64,000 nt of DNA from positions 179,843 through 243,842 of the forward strand of contig NMRA01000329.1 in the NCBI GenBank assembly GCA_002633005.1, given 5' to 3'. Below the pieces are notes generated by a model. It had not been told where the DNA came from, ran no database searches, and was given only the letters and a program-made list of their open reading frames with translations. Every line of letters begins with the position of its first letter. The stretch's first letter is position 1. The stretch comes from Phoronis australis. Taxonomy: Eukaryota > Phoronida > Phoronidae. The translations under genes were made by a program, and so were the position numbers. This document shows, one piece after another, positions 21,601-36,600 of the stretch.

Positions 21601-24600
21601 GATATTAGAAGTTCGTGCCATTGGGAAATGCGTGAGAAACACTGGAAGGGTCTTTAAGCTTAAGTTACTGCAGTGCTTGTAGTTTGCTGAAAACTTAACC
21701 TGTTCGCTCTTAAGCCACATATGAAAACATGTTAAAATGCACCAACACCTTCACTTGTTAATGCAACTCACATTGACCTCTGAAATCCAATGTTTTGGGG
21801 CGTATTTGGATTGCCGAATCTCTATGAGTCATCTACACCAACAGAAACATTGAAACTGGCTTGATTTAAACTGCAAAGTTAATTATTCCAAAAGTCATTT
21901 GAAATACGATCTTAGCAATAAAATAGATTCATGAGCGTTTCATGTTTTATTTGTCACAAATTTGAAGATATATGCACCTTTTCTGTGATTCTGTCACGAG
22001 TTTTGTAATTGTAGCTATGACTTGCACTGTTCCAATACCAAAATTCTGCACACGAAGTATTGAGAAAACAGCAGTGGTCGTGGGCACAACTGTAAGTTTC
22101 ACATGTGATTCTGGCTACGAGTTTCCTGATCACAGCACTATTGTTAACTCCATGTGCATTGCGGATGAAACATGGTCGACGGTTTTAAGTAATTGCACAG
22201 GTGAGTAGGCCTAAACAGCTTTGTACTAGGTGCCACGTAAAATAAAACTGTGTTGTTAAATGTTTCGTAACTTCTGACTGCAATGCTATTTTGTACATTT
22301 ATTGTCCCAGCAATAAAGCATGGAGTTGAGGGAAGCTCTGGAGTTTTACGTACCCCTCATACACACTCTCAAGTTATGTTTATATTTGGAAAAAGTCAAC
22401 CAATTGGTGAGCTACATATATACAGATCAGAATATTGAGTTTGTCAGATTTTTGCGAAAATTGGTTAAGCTGTTCCTGGACTTAAACTCCTGGCCAGTAA
22501 ACGAGAAGTCGGGTGATTCAAATCTCACTCCACCGGGCCTACTGAGGTGGCGACACGCCTTCGGCCCACACAGCTTCTCCGCTACCCTTGTTATCCCGAA
22601 ATGGTTCTTCTTTCAACACTCAAACGGCTGTGCATTAGTGACAGATTTTGCTGTTAGTGTTCGGAAAGTCGCAGAACTTTTCCATTGGATAGTGCAACAC
22701 ACGTTTTTCCAGTCGCCAAGACTCAAAAAGTTTCAGCGCTGAGCGTGACAAGCACGGAGAATACCACCGTCAACGAGAACGCAACTGTAAGTTTCGCATG
22801 CGATGCTGGCTACGAACTGTCCGATTATAACACTGCAGTAATGTCTACATGTGATGAACGTGAAACGTGGTCGATGGGGTTGGATATTTGCACAAGTAAG
22901 TGAGACAAGTCCTGCTTTAAAAAGAACAAAACTTTTCAACCTTGGACTGTTCAAATGTGCAGTTTATTCTATTTGCAGCTTTTCCACGACCAGACTCTCG
23001 ATTCGAACATACTCAGAGTAAATATTTCTTGGAAGAGATGGACGTTTAATTTATCTCACCAAGTCCATACTGTACATTCAAATGACAAATTTGTATTGTT
23101 CGGGAAACAAATGTAACGGTTAAGTTTAAGTGTGTCGATAGTACAGAGATCGAAATGTATGGTAATCACGTACATGTACAGTAGATGTGTAAATTCCTAG
23201 TTACACACCGATATTACAAAATCAAATTACTATATTTCATGGATATCGAGTAAAAGTGAAGCTGCTAAAACATCATGACAATTCAGAAAATCGGCCATCT
23301 AACAAAACGTTTGTTTTGTGGTAAATTTGGAATGGTCACGAACATTATATCGTGTGTCATGAAGAGTGGCGTAAGAAGGAAATTTGGTCTCGCGGTCCCC
23401 TAAGGTTAACTGTACTATTACATATTTAGAAATAAATGATACAAAGTATCACAGTAGCCAGAAGTAATGGTGTATTCACAAAGAATTTGTATTTTGCGAA
23501 AGTGAGATATTATTTTTCAGAAAACTTGTTTTTACATGTAACTCAAGACCAGATTTCTGATTGATGTCTTAAATCACTTTTAAGGAAACAGACCTCTGGT
23601 CTTCAGTAAGTGTGAGAACTCGAGCCATCACCAGGTTTGTATCATTCTAAATAAAAACAACTTAGATCCTATTGCGTGAGACAATTTTGTTATCTTTTTC
23701 AAAAGAGCATCGCTTAACGGCGATATGCGCAGTTCCGACAATAGACTTGGGCACTCAGAACTCCACGTTCAACATGAACACAACTGTAAGTTTCTCATGT
23801 GAAGGCGGCTTCACGTATCTCGACCACAGCACAACGGCAGAGGCCACTTCCAAAGAGTGCGAAACATGGTCGACAGGAGTAAGCAATTGTACAGGTAAGT
23901 TATCTTACGCATATCCCGCACATCGACCTACTGTAACCATTGAAGTGAAAGTTCACAATTAACTCAATGTTTTATGCAAGAGTAAGGCGTTCCAAAGCAA
24001 TTGGTATAATTAGACTTCCAAAGTTTTCAAAACATGTATTCATGTATACACATAATATTAATCATTAAGAGGGTTTTTGAAGTTTCAGTCGTGACATGCC
24101 CAGTTCCAGTACATTGGTCAGTTATTCGTCTTTACTACAAAATACCACTAATAAAAAATTGATGTGAATCATTTTTGTTTTCGTATTGTGATTCCATGAA
24201 CCTATGATACTATTTTAGTTATGACATGCGCAGCTCCGACATCAGAAATCAGCACCACTGAGAACATCACAGTCAACTTAACTGTAAGTTTCATATGCAA
24301 TGCCAACTACGAGCTTCCCGGTCACAAAATCACGGTAATGTCTAACTGGACTGGACGAGGAACATGGTCGGCGGATGTTAAGAATTGTACAAGTAAGTTA
24401 CTTAACAGAAGGGAATTTGAATTTTTTCAAAACAACCAGTGTTAGGTTATTTTGTAATCTGAAACGATTGCATTTCAAATAACATACTTAAGGCTGTAAT
24501 GTAACTGCAATGTTTCCAAATTATTTTTATAATTATTTTAATATATTATAATATATTACTTCAGCATGTTACGTGTAGTTCACCTGCTGCACGTAACATC

Positions 24601-27600
24601 GTTAATAAAAATTTACATTCCGTCATTTTTCAGTGATAATATGCCCTGATACAACGCCAGATTTCATCATCACAAACACCGGGAACACATCAGTCAAAGT
24701 GAATCCAGCTGTAAGTTTAGTATGTGATGGTGGAAATAAGATGTCCGATCATAACAACACGATAAACTCCACGTGTACTGGGCAAGAAACATGGTCAACT
24801 GATGCTCATCGATGTATACGTAAGTTGCATTGCTAATATACATTATTGCAAAGTGAGTTATTTCCGGTATCTAGACCCAAAAGTTCCGGTAGTTATTTGC
24901 GGTTCAGGCTCTTACTGTCGGTAATTGCAAATTGATAAGATGGCACCGACTATCAAGGGTCGTTGAATAACAAGCCAGCTGTGAATAATAAATGTATAAG
25001 GCAGCAGGAGAAAATGTCGGCTAATGGAGGCTGGATGCGAGACCAGGGGCTGTTTTCTTACTTTGTGTCACTCTAACATTCCGATCACCCAGATTCGCAC
25101 GACTGTTTGATCGAGCGATTTCTCTTCGGCTTGATTGCAGCACTACGATCCGAGTGAAAACAAGTCCACCCTATACCAGTAGAACAAATCCACAGACCCG
25201 GACCCCAAGTCCATCCTATACCAGCAGAACAGGTGTTACAAATCCACAGAACCGGACCCCAAGTCCACCATGTACCAGCAAAACGGGTGTTACAAATCCA
25301 CAGACCCGGACCCCAAATTTCTATTCACGTCCCAAATATATTTCATTCACGGTGGCCAAACTCCAGTCCCGGGACACCATTCCAGTCCCAGGGATTAGAG
25401 CAGTTGAGAAGTGACTCTGAAGAACAGTCAACTGATTGGCTCAGCCCGCGCCAGCTAGTGCTACTGGATATAGACCAATCTATCCACGTGGGAGAAATGT
25501 CTGCATTAGATCGGCTTAGTCGTGATACCAGCAGTGTCATTCACAACTGATTTCGTACTTCTTGGGTATTCAGAATAATTATTGTTTGGCAATTTTGGCT
25601 GTGGCATTGTATTGGCCTTCTCAGGTTTTCCAGATTAGTTTTGATTTCATATCTGGCTCAGTCACCTACACGTACATGTACACTGTACACCGACAGTGAT
25701 ATTGTTAATGTACTTACCAAAATGTGTTTTCTGCTGACAAAGCCAGAGATCTTTAGTTGACCACTGTCTTCTCCCTTTACAAATAATTATCATTCCTCAC
25801 CATATTGTTACCAGCTTCCTCAGTCGTTTCAACCCACAGTGTTGGCCATGACACTGCGCGTCTACGTGTTGCCACCATTCATTCTGTCCAAGGCGGTACC
25901 ACTACCAACAAGGAGACATCTGCCTCACACAACTTTGTTACGGCCGCTGTTCTATCCTTTCCTCGCAATCCTACAGTCTGTAATGAAGTCCTTGTTGACC
26001 TAACAGGGGTACTGCTGCATCCCACCTCTACAGGAAACAACCACACCTACCAGTCTCTCTCACGACAATTATTCACCAGCTCTATGTACTTGCTGACTTT
26101 TCTCTCATGTTCTTCTTTACAATCAAATTCCCAATGCACCGTCATTTCCACGATGACCACTCTTCTAATTGTCAGTCACACCACCCAAGTTGTAGAATTT
26201 AGGATGCAGTATTGACCCGTCTGACACTTTTAGTGCTCCCCTACTGTCCAAAACTGTATTTTTGTCTGGCGTTTGGTTGTGTAGCGTCGCTCTTTGCCCA
26301 ATATATCTGCTAGTGACATTAGAACTTGATCATGCCGCCAAATATACCGACCTTGCTGAAGTAAGATTTTAGAAGCAGGCAGGATGTGAGGCAATCTAAA
26401 GCTAGTCCCACACAGATGACATGCTGGGTCATGCACCAGACTCAGCGCTGAAAATTTGACAAAACTGGTAACACGTGATATACGGATCGAAAAAAGAAAC
26501 TAAAAATTCTCATGGGATCCATCTTCCACAATTTATTCCACGTCAACTTCATTTATGTCAGATCCTACATTGTCCACGCACATTCTTTTCCGAGATGAAC
26601 TGCTCTGTTCCTTCTAACATCCTTTACTACTTCTTCCTGGACCAACTCTGTATTTCTGTTGAGCTACTCAACTGTTGAAAATAACAGGCTTCCAGATATT
26701 GTCGCTCAACTCGCTCGTTTTCAACTATTTCCCAATTCAGCAACATTTCTTCTTCTTGACTCCCTGCAGTACTCGCTGGCCATTTTCATCATTGACTCAT
26801 ACAAAATTTCCGTAAAAAGCGTTATGTCGGCGCTGCTGTCCACTATCTTACTTTTATATTCTTGGGTATGGGTAATGAAACGGTCTCTTACTTGTGATTT
26901 TTGAAAGAGTTGTATAGATAATTCAGCGACAATACGTTTCAGTCTAAAGAAATGTTGGCATCACTTTCTCGAGCGGCCATTTTTGCCATTTATGATATGG
27001 ATTTTCTGGATTAGTGTGCATACAAAAAGCCGCATTTGTTAGATTATTCCCTTATAACTGCCTCGAAGGAAAAATGTCCTCTTTTATGAAGGTTCTACTA
27101 TCATTTATTTGAATATGAGCATCCAGGTAATGGGCCATGTGCCTGCATTCACACATTTTCTGGCAGAACATTCTTTATAGTACAGTAATCTTGCTACAAC
27201 GGTTGGTAATATAGTGAGATGTTATGATAAGAGCTTGTGATAAGTAAAAATCCTGGAGGAATATTATTAAAGCCAATGACCTTGGTCTTTCTTAAACATA
27301 TATAACTGGCATTTTAGAACTGTACAGCGTGATGCCTGTCAAGTATTGATGCCTATTATGCCAGTATCTGAAGCTCCCCCTTGGGCTTGATCGAAAAATG
27401 CGCTTATTTTAAGCTGTAACAGTAACAGTGATTAAAAGTCCAAATATTTTATCTATTTTTCATTCTTTTCACCTCGGAATAAACTCATGTGATGACATAA
27501 AGTATTGAACAAATCAAAATTATAAACATACATCATCAAGAAAGAATTATGGATCTTTAAATTTCGACAGTCTACCAACGGAAAAGGGGGTTCACTTGAC

Positions 27601-30600
27601 AGGGCTTCCTAGTAGAACGGACGGAGTATTAATCCAGATTTTTGAGAATTTCGTGTAACAGTAGGGATCTTACGATACCTCCGTCCACCGTTTGCGCGTC
27701 TCCATGCCGCCGCCAGATTTAGAGGTGGCAGCCATGCAAACAAGAAACCACTGATCCGGGCCTCTTTTAGCCAGCCATTTTATCGAAATGTTCTGCTCCG
27801 CTAACCTCATCTCTTTTAACACTACTGTAGAGGTACATTTGACATCAGTTCTTTGTCCACCTACAAACGATTTCACGCCATGAGCAAGTGGAGCGTCGTT
27901 TGCCTTTGTTTAGTGGCCAACTGGACTCAGTTTTATTAAAAGAAATCGATAGCCAACTCTCTTTATAGACATCAGGGCCGAGTTGCATAAAGCTTCAAAA
28001 ATCATCCGCTGGATAAGTTTGATTGTTGCATGACGTCAGGTGCATTGTTCAACAATAACAACGTGGCGCGTGATCATGTTTCTATACGGCGTATAACTTT
28101 TATGCAACTGGGTCCTGATGGAGGTGTTGATGCTCCAAATGTATTCGCAGCAGACACCCACTGCCTTGCAATGTCGTCAAATGTAGTTTCCCACACACTT
28201 GTCAATGCCCTAGTGAGCATTAAAGGCGAAGGCAACCTTTTTCCATGTCATTTTGAGCTAAAATAAGGTTGGCTGGTTATCCTAGACATATTTTTCACTT
28301 AATTACAGCTTTTCGTAATTTTATTACTTACTCGTCCGCTTTTCCGGAAGTGACGTTTTAGGAGTCAAGCGCTTCCCGCCACTTGGTTTTGCGTTGAGCT
28401 TACTGTGCGAATCTGTTCTATTCTACTTTTGTTTTGTGCTATTTTTCACCAATTGTCGCCACCACTTTCCATCGGCGAGTATTCTGCGGCAAGATAGGTT
28501 AGTAGAGAACTCATCAGCGTTGGATTTAGGGATTGTTTAGTGTGTTGTAAGCTGAAAATGGCTGGAGTCGGTGACCCGTATCACAGTGACAGTAGTGTGA
28601 GTGACGGAGACCTTGTTCACAGCAGTGGTGACGAGGAATTTTTTCACGGACATTCAGTGGGTGGGTACATGTTTGAGCCCGAGTACAACGAGGCAGAGTA
28701 CACACAGGCACAGGCAGCTGTTGAGAGAAACGAGGCGGCTACTGAAGACAGACGTGGTGACACATCTTGGTGCAAATGCACTGTGTGCGTTGTTATGCCT
28801 ACCTCAATTGAATGCTTGTGCTGTTCCGAGTTCCACATCAATTATCTTTTTGGTCTCTTCCTCCATTAGAGTGTATGTGGTATACTTGGCGGACCGCCCT
28901 GGTGAGTCAGACAAGTTCTCCTTCTCCATGAATTCCGCCACCAACTCGAGATGTTGTGACATGTATGCGTCATTGACAACTGGTATTAAATAGGAATTCT
29001 GAATGTTGTTGAATGTTGTTTTCGAAAAAAAACTTGACTTTTCCAAAGTCCATCATTGTCTTCACCGACTGAAACGTGTTTCCAGTGAAGAGCACACCAC
29101 TGGACATGGTTAAGTGGACCTCCGGCATACCACGGACAGAGGAACAACTGTCCCACTTGCCAGAGTGTCCCGTGACACACTCCCACTGGATGGTGACCTG
29201 AGCACCCAAACTGCTTACATTGTGTCGTGTGACTCCCTCGCCACACACCTGGCACCTTCTAAATAGCTCCAACACTTTAGACAAGTCCACAATAAACTTA
29301 TCAAAGTTTGGCTCACCGATCTGTTCACTGGACGACGAACTGTCCTCTTCACTGGGTGTCGAACTGGGCCTGTAATCACTCCCACTACTCAATATCGCTG
29401 CAGGGCTGCTTAGAGGCTCTGGGCTGGAGAAAACAGCACAGGGCGAATCACTACTGGTTCCAGGAATTGCACGCTCTGGGGTACGTTCGGAGGCACGGGT
29501 GACAGTAGATGAAGTGCCTCCACTGGCTCCAGTCACTGTACTGGCCACAGCTCGCGAGGCTTCTCGCTTCAAAAACGCACTTCTCGGGGGTGGCGACGGG
29601 GCACTGCCGGGAATCAACACAGACGGAATGGCATCCTTCTTCAAGCGTTGTTTCGCGGGGACCTTCATCAGTTCAGCGTACAAATCCCTTTCGTAATCGG
29701 ACGGCAGAAAGTGCTTGCCACACACACGGTAATTCTCCACTGCTTTGTACGTTGCGTGGACGGGTAACGCTGCGTTCTTCACACGAACGAGCCAAGTACG
29801 GCGAAGTGTGTCATCCATCGGAAAGCGATGCAAAGGCACTCCCAAAGCGCGCGTGAGCCGATAATTACTACATCCCGGTACGCAGCAACAGTGTGGCATG
29901 TTGACTGACTAGTAAATGAAAGCGAACGACGACGGAACTTAACACAACCGAGGTAGAACAATGACTGACTCGGCAGCTCTCACAGTCAGACTATGTGAAA
30001 AGAAATTGGCGGGAAGCGCTTGCCTCCTAAAACGTCACTTCCGGAAAAGCGGACGAATAATTAATAAAATTACGAAAAGCTGTAATTAAGTGAAAAATAT
30101 GTCTAGGATAACCAACCAACCTTATTTAAGCTCAAAATGACATGGAAAAAGGTTGCCTTCGCCTTTAAGTTCAACCAAGGAAGTGAACAGTATTGCGCAT
30201 CCGTGCACTGAGCAATATATCACCAACTTTGGCCAGGGCAAGTTTATATTCAAAAAGTGGCTCACTCACATTGATAAAGACCTCTTGACAACTAAAATTC
30301 CCATTTTCAAATGATTTTTATAGCATGAAATCATAATAAGAAAAAAATCCGATCGTTTATTATTTTAACTTTTGTTCATCGTCTACAATTTCAATTCATT
30401 TTGGTAGAGCTTGGTATATCCTTGCCAATAAGATAGTTTAAGTTTAGGTCAGTACTCAAATTAGGTGGTACGACAAAGCGAGTGTCCCCACGAGTGAGGT
30501 AATGTTATTTCTTAGAAAATTAAGTTTTTGGACTTGTACTTACACAGTATCGGATATCAGTCCCTATTCTACACCCATTAATGCCGATATCAACGCTGAA

Positions 30601-33600
30601 ATTTTTGCATGTTTCAAACAAAAATTTCAGGGGGTATTAAGCATAGACGGAGAGGCCAATGAGTTCATTGTGGTGGTTGGTGCCGCTTGAGTTGGATATG
30701 AAACCACTTCTAAATTTGTAGCCAATTCTTTGACGGGTCATGTAGATTCTTTTTGATTTCATACATCTAGGTTCTCTCAGAAAGTGCTACTTGACGCTTT
30801 TGCATTATTATACAATGTTTAAGCGTTCAGTCAAAAAGGACTTTTAATTTGTGTCAATAACTTTTGCAAAATGTTTTCATTTTGTTCCTTAGTCAATGTT
30901 AAAATGATATCTGGGATCGGGAATAACTGAAAGTTCATTATTGGCTCAATATCGTCCATGTCTTAACTTGAGCATTTCAGCTTAAGTTTCAAACCAAAAA
31001 TTCAAGATTTTCACACGTTGGATTCGTTTGACGAATTGTTGTAAACAATTACACCTCTTTATATGGCAAGAAGATAACAGTTTCGTTTTAGAAGAAACTA
31101 TCAAAGAAAACATGTTTACGAGACGAGGGCATGGTCTGTAGCTGTTTTAGATTGTTGTTATACACATATATTGTATTATAACCGTGTCATCACAAAGTGA
31201 TGATTAGTAGTTGAAATAGCTTTGAGTGGCGCTCACTCAGGACAATTCGAGAACGGTACAAGGGGCTTCTGAATAAGGTGTTATAGACACAATTGAGCTC
31301 TGAAGCAAGCCCTTGACGAGTCGACGTCGTAATTCTCCAGCCTCTATCACGTCATTCGTTCCGCGTGCGTGTTACTCAGGCGGTTCCATAAAAGACAACG
31401 ATGACATGGAGTGTCTGAGGTTGAAGCATATGTTAACTTTGAATAGACAAAAATCATTTAACCTTTTGTGCGGCAGTTTATCAGAGTGAGTTCTTTTGGG
31501 ATGTTCTACACATGGCGGTTACTAATTGAATCTTTCTCGAAGATTCTCTTACCTGGAACAGTTATAGTAGATTCATGCGTGTTTTTACTTGGATTTTCTA
31601 AACCATCAACAATTTGAAGACATCTACATCGTTTTCTTCGATTTTGTCATGGATTTTGTAATTGTAGTTTTGACGTGCACAGTTCCAACACCAAACTTCT
31701 GCACCAGAAATACAAACAAAACAACAGTGAAAGTGAACACAATTGTAAGTTTCACATGTGATGCGGGATACGAGTTTCCCAATCTCAGCACAACTATAAA
31801 CTCCACGTGTATTGGTCATGAAATGTGGTCGACAGATGTACGTAATTGTACAGGTAAGCAAACCACTTTTTATGTGTTGGTGAGCAAAGTGAAAATAAAT
31901 CATTTCTAGAATGTTTTGTATCTTCTAATTGCAGTACAAATTAGTTCTTTCTGCTCATTAGAATATTGAATTTGTCAGATTTTCGCGGATGGAAGTTGCA
32001 CTTCTTGGCAGTAAACTCCAGGCCCATGAGAGAGAAGTTCGATGTTTAAAATAATTGGCGTATAACTATAGAAGGCCGTATGAAAAAAATGCTAAACTTC
32101 AAAATCTTTTGCATTGAATTGTGCAACTCACATTTTCAGTCGACAAGACATATATAGATCCAATACAAAACTCAAGCACGACAACCTCGATCTATACCAC
32201 ATTCGACGACAACTCAGTTGTAAGCTTCGAATGTGATGTTGGCTACCAGCTGCCCGATAACACCACTTCGATAAAGTCTACGTGCGATAGACGTGAAACG
32301 TTGTCGACGACCGTCGATATTTGCACAAGTAAGTATGGCATGCCCGGCTTCACGAAGAGCAAATCCTTACAGCCACAGACTATTCGCATGTATACAATTT
32401 ATTACATGTATATCTAGCTTTCTATTCGAATATGCTCAAAGTAAATGCTGCTTGGAAGACATAAACGGTCATATATCTCATCAAGCCCATACCTTTCACC
32501 AAATTACTTTTCATCACTTCTAGCCCCACGTCAAGCAGTTTCAGCACTGGCGCCAGCGTAAAGCAATTACTTCATTTCTTGAACTTTGTGTTCTAACAAC
32601 AGTTGATAATTTCACACATAGCTTCACAAACTGCCAATTACATGTACATTTCAAAGTTATTGTTATCCTGCACGGTGTCTTTTCTCCTTTTTTCAAATAA
32701 AACAATCTGTCACTTGAAATTTGTGTAGTGCAGGAAACAATCTTGAGTGTATGAACAGTACAGGGATCAAAATTGTATACTAACCCCTTCAGTATATTTG
32801 TTTGAATCCACACTACACCAAAGTTCTATATTTTCATGAATACTAAATGACAGTGAAAATCCTAGTAAGATCTAATGGCCGGTTAATTTCAAATGCTCCC
32901 AATTGTCCTAGGGTCTGTTTCATGAAAAGTGAATAGCACAAAAATTTGGTCTTGGGATCCCAATTCACAGTTGATGAATAAAGGTTGAAATTTTAATTAT
33001 TGTCACATGGAGATTTTACAAATAATATAATACAGATTGTGGCAGTGCTTAAAAGTGACGTTCTGTTATCAGAGACTTTGTATTTAACTAAAGTGAGATT
33101 TAGAGATTTAGTTACTCTCTTTACAAATAGTTGTGTCACATGTAAATGACCAAATTTAGGACAGAACTTCTATGTCACTTTTCCTGAAACAGAGCGCTGG
33201 TTCTCATGATGTGTACGAACTAGAACCATAGCCAGGTTCGTATCATTCTAAATGCAAATAATTTAGGTCCTGTTGTTTCTGTTGTCTTTTGCTAAAGGTC
33301 ATCGCGTAAAAACGACATGTAAAGTTCCGGCCCTGGACTACAGTACCAAAAACAATGAGAACTATACAATCAACATGTATACGACTGTAAGTTTTAACTG
33401 TGATGGCGGCCTCAAGTTTCTCGATCACAACACGGCAGTCATGTCTGCTTGTGGAGAGCAGGAATTATGGTCGACCACTGTAAACTCTTGTAAAAGTAAG
33501 TTACCTCAGGCATATCCCACTGAGCACCTTGACTATTAACGTGAAAGTTCTCAATTAAATCAAGACGCCTATATGCACGATGAGACAGGCGTTAAAAAAG

Positions 33601-36600
33601 CATTTTAACCGTGCTTTGAATACGTACTCGACGAACAGAAGATCAAGAATGGTCGTTATTCACGTTTACATTTTATTTTAATCATCGATTGGATTTCTGA
33701 AGTTTTAGTCATAACATGCTCAGTTCCAATACCGGACTTCTGCACCACTGAGAAACACCGGCTAGTCTGGGATCTTACAAGACGTTTTCCCGATCACAAC
33801 GACATTTACACTCGCAACAGTCCTATCAGTTACAGCGGCATGTCGATGCTTCTTTTTGGTCATGAGGGATGAGAACTCCAACCAATGTGAAAGTTGTCTT
33901 CATTTATCTTTCAGTTGTTTTCTGCTAAAGTCATTGCTAACCAAATGTGACTATTTTAGTTATGACTTGCGCATCTTCGACACTAGATGTCACCCTCAGA
34001 AACATCGATACCATCACAGTCAACGTTAACACTACTGTACGATTCACGTGTGGCTACGACGATGGGCTTCCTGAACGCAAAATCACGGTAACGTCTACAG
34101 GAACTGGGTGGGGAACATGGGCGAAGGATGTTGAAAATTGTACAAGTAAGTTTATTTGAAATTCTCACTAATAATGCTAAGCAATGAATCTTAAACTGTA
34201 TTTTGAAAACGTTGAATAGCGAACATATCAAATAGAGATACGTCAGGCTACAGTGTAATTACAACTTTTTTAAAATGCTATTACATTTCTTCAGCATGTT
34301 TGATGTATTCCACTGTCTGTACTTTGCATCAGTCATTAAACCGAGTTTCTGTAATTTTTAGTCATAGCATGCACAGTTCCAACAGCGGATAACAGTACCA
34401 TATACAGAGGAAAAGCATCAGTGAGCGTGAATACAGGTGTAAGTTTAGTATGTGATGGTGAACATGAGGTGTCCCATCATAACAACACTATAAACTCCAC
34501 GTGTACTGGGCAAGAAACATGGTCGTCGGCTGCTGGTCAATGTATACGTAAGTCGTATTGTAAATATAGAGTGCTCGAAAGCGAGGCTTTTGTTTCATCA
34601 GCCATAGAGTGTTTACTGGGGTAAATATAAATTGGTGAGCTGATATTGCAGCACTTGCCGGCCTGCGGAAACAATTTCAACTTAATCCTGTAGCCTCGTA
34701 TTACGAAACTCCAGACAACCACTCCTAATTTCCAGTTAAATGCACGTCCCAAAAATATTTCTTTCGCGGTGGCCAAACTGCATGCTGTCAAATATCCTGG
34801 AAACCAAACCCTTTGAGTTATCTATAAAAACAGGCAACACAGCGGTGCAAACCGTACTGCAACTACATTGTATTCATACAAGATGCATATCTGCGTACCA
34901 TTGCAGAGGAACAGTAACAGATTGTAATGACTTAGATGTCCCGGGTGACATGCACAACTAATAACAAATGATAGCTCTTCTTAATTATTACTTAGACATT
35001 TTGGTGATACCACAGTTGAGGCCTTCTCTGGAATTCTGGAAAACTCAGTGGTTTACTTTGATGTCATCACTGACTCATTTACCGACACAAACCAAACCTT
35101 GATGAATACTTTTTATCAAGACTGCTCCATTGATTACAGTCCCTACACGGCAGAACCTTTATTAAGTAGCAATCAGTGAGTCTCAGACTTTACAAAATGC
35201 GTTTGAATTATTACGCATCACATTTTAACATCGCTTCGTTCTGTCAAAAAGCAACAATTTATTTCGATCAATAACCGTGATAAAGTGGTTTCACATTAAC
35301 CTTCACTCAGTCTAAAACTGATGTCTGGAATTGGAAAACTGACTATTCGTTATTGTTTCAGACCAGGCTCTACAATCCTTAGGTCATATTGTGAACGTTT
35401 TTGCTTCGAGACCGAAAATTTAAGATTCTGGGATGTTGGATTTGTTTAGCCTATTCAATGTAACCATTTTCACTTCTGACACACATGCACATGATTGTAT
35501 TATAGGAAGAAATTCATTCAGTTTTGGAAGCCTATATACTCGACCTCGGAAAAAAGGTGTTCTCGATACGAAGACATTGTTTGCAGCCGTTTAAGTTATT
35601 GCGATTTCTCACATGACCTGGAATGTGTTACGACACGACTGGTTAATATCACAAAGTAGTGCAAAGTAGAAATCCAAGCGCCTTACATTTTATCGTCTGC
35701 AAAACACTGAAACAACCAAACGCGGGCCAACCAAACAATGCCGGAATTTCGTGAAGGTGAGAAGGTTATGATTGACAAATCGGGTATCACGACTGTACGT
35801 ACTCCCATTTAGAAGGACATGCAAACAACATTGTTAAACGGACCCATCTTCGGCGGCGAATTCTATATCCGCGTTTATTCAAACGGTGACGAGCCCAAAG
35901 ACAAGAAACGCGACGAGACTGTCTAGATGTGCTGTCTCAGGGTCAATTCCGTCCTCACGCGCACGGAGGCCATGGTGCCTGTTGTTTATAATTATTAAAA
36001 AGAGTAAATGGATTACTTGACAATGCACAAGCGTGTATTTACAAAAGTTGCGTCTTGTAGTTGACAGATCTAGACACGTCGAGTTTTTTCAGCTAGACGA
36101 TCGTTCTTACAGTTCATTTGAGAAGACAAGTCCTGCACTCGTCNCCCCCCTCTGCGCTCTTCAATACATGTACACTATGCCGGCCAACCTAGACCTAACA
36201 AGCGCTTTTAAGCAGTTGACATTGGACGAAGTCTTCTACCGTTTACTGCACATGTATACGAGCCGTAGCCTTTTAGGACGTATACGACTAACCTTTTGGA
36301 TTAAAACTGCTCCATCCATCTTCCAAGCGACAACATTGTTTCTGGAATAGACCATGGGCCCGTTCCAACGAAACTGACTTAGCAAAGACAAATCTTACAT
36401 TTTTGTAAATTTTAAAATAAAAATTAAATTTGTCTCACAACCAATTCAAGAAAGAGATCTTAAATTTGTTTTAAGTGTTTGACATAAGTTTTGTCTTAAT
36501 TTTGACTTACTTGCCTAATGTGGAAGTTTCAAAGTTTGGAAGTTAAGACAAATGTTCAACTTAAAACAAAAATAAACTTAAGTCTGTCTCTTGGAACAGG

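Larger units (their letters stand above)
28224..30164. mobile_element. Kolobok-type DNA transposon, internal-deletion derivative
   Basis: Terminal inverted repeats of about 158 bp (28224-28382 and 30006-30164) start AGGCGAAGGCAACC and differ at only about five positions, so insertion was recent. TTAA flanks both ends (28220-28223 and 30165-30168). Inside, two genes converge: a P2X7-intracellular-like ORF (28558 onward, plus) and a THAP-transposase ORF (29899 down, minus). Their 3' ends are fused near 28830, so the middle of the parent element is deleted. THAP-domain transposase plus TTAA target is the signature of the Kolobok superfamily. Confidence 0.85.

Noticed and set aside
24541-24600. 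Short inverted repeat ATGTTACGTG / CACGTAACAT before T6 of block 1
   Set aside because: The paralogous places in blocks 2 and 3 have lost the pairing, so it is unlikely to be functional.
28601-28993. 130-codon plus frame overlapping the P2X7-like ORF
   Set aside because: Different frame, no motif; a shadow of the ORF starting at 28558 and the antisense of the THAP gene.
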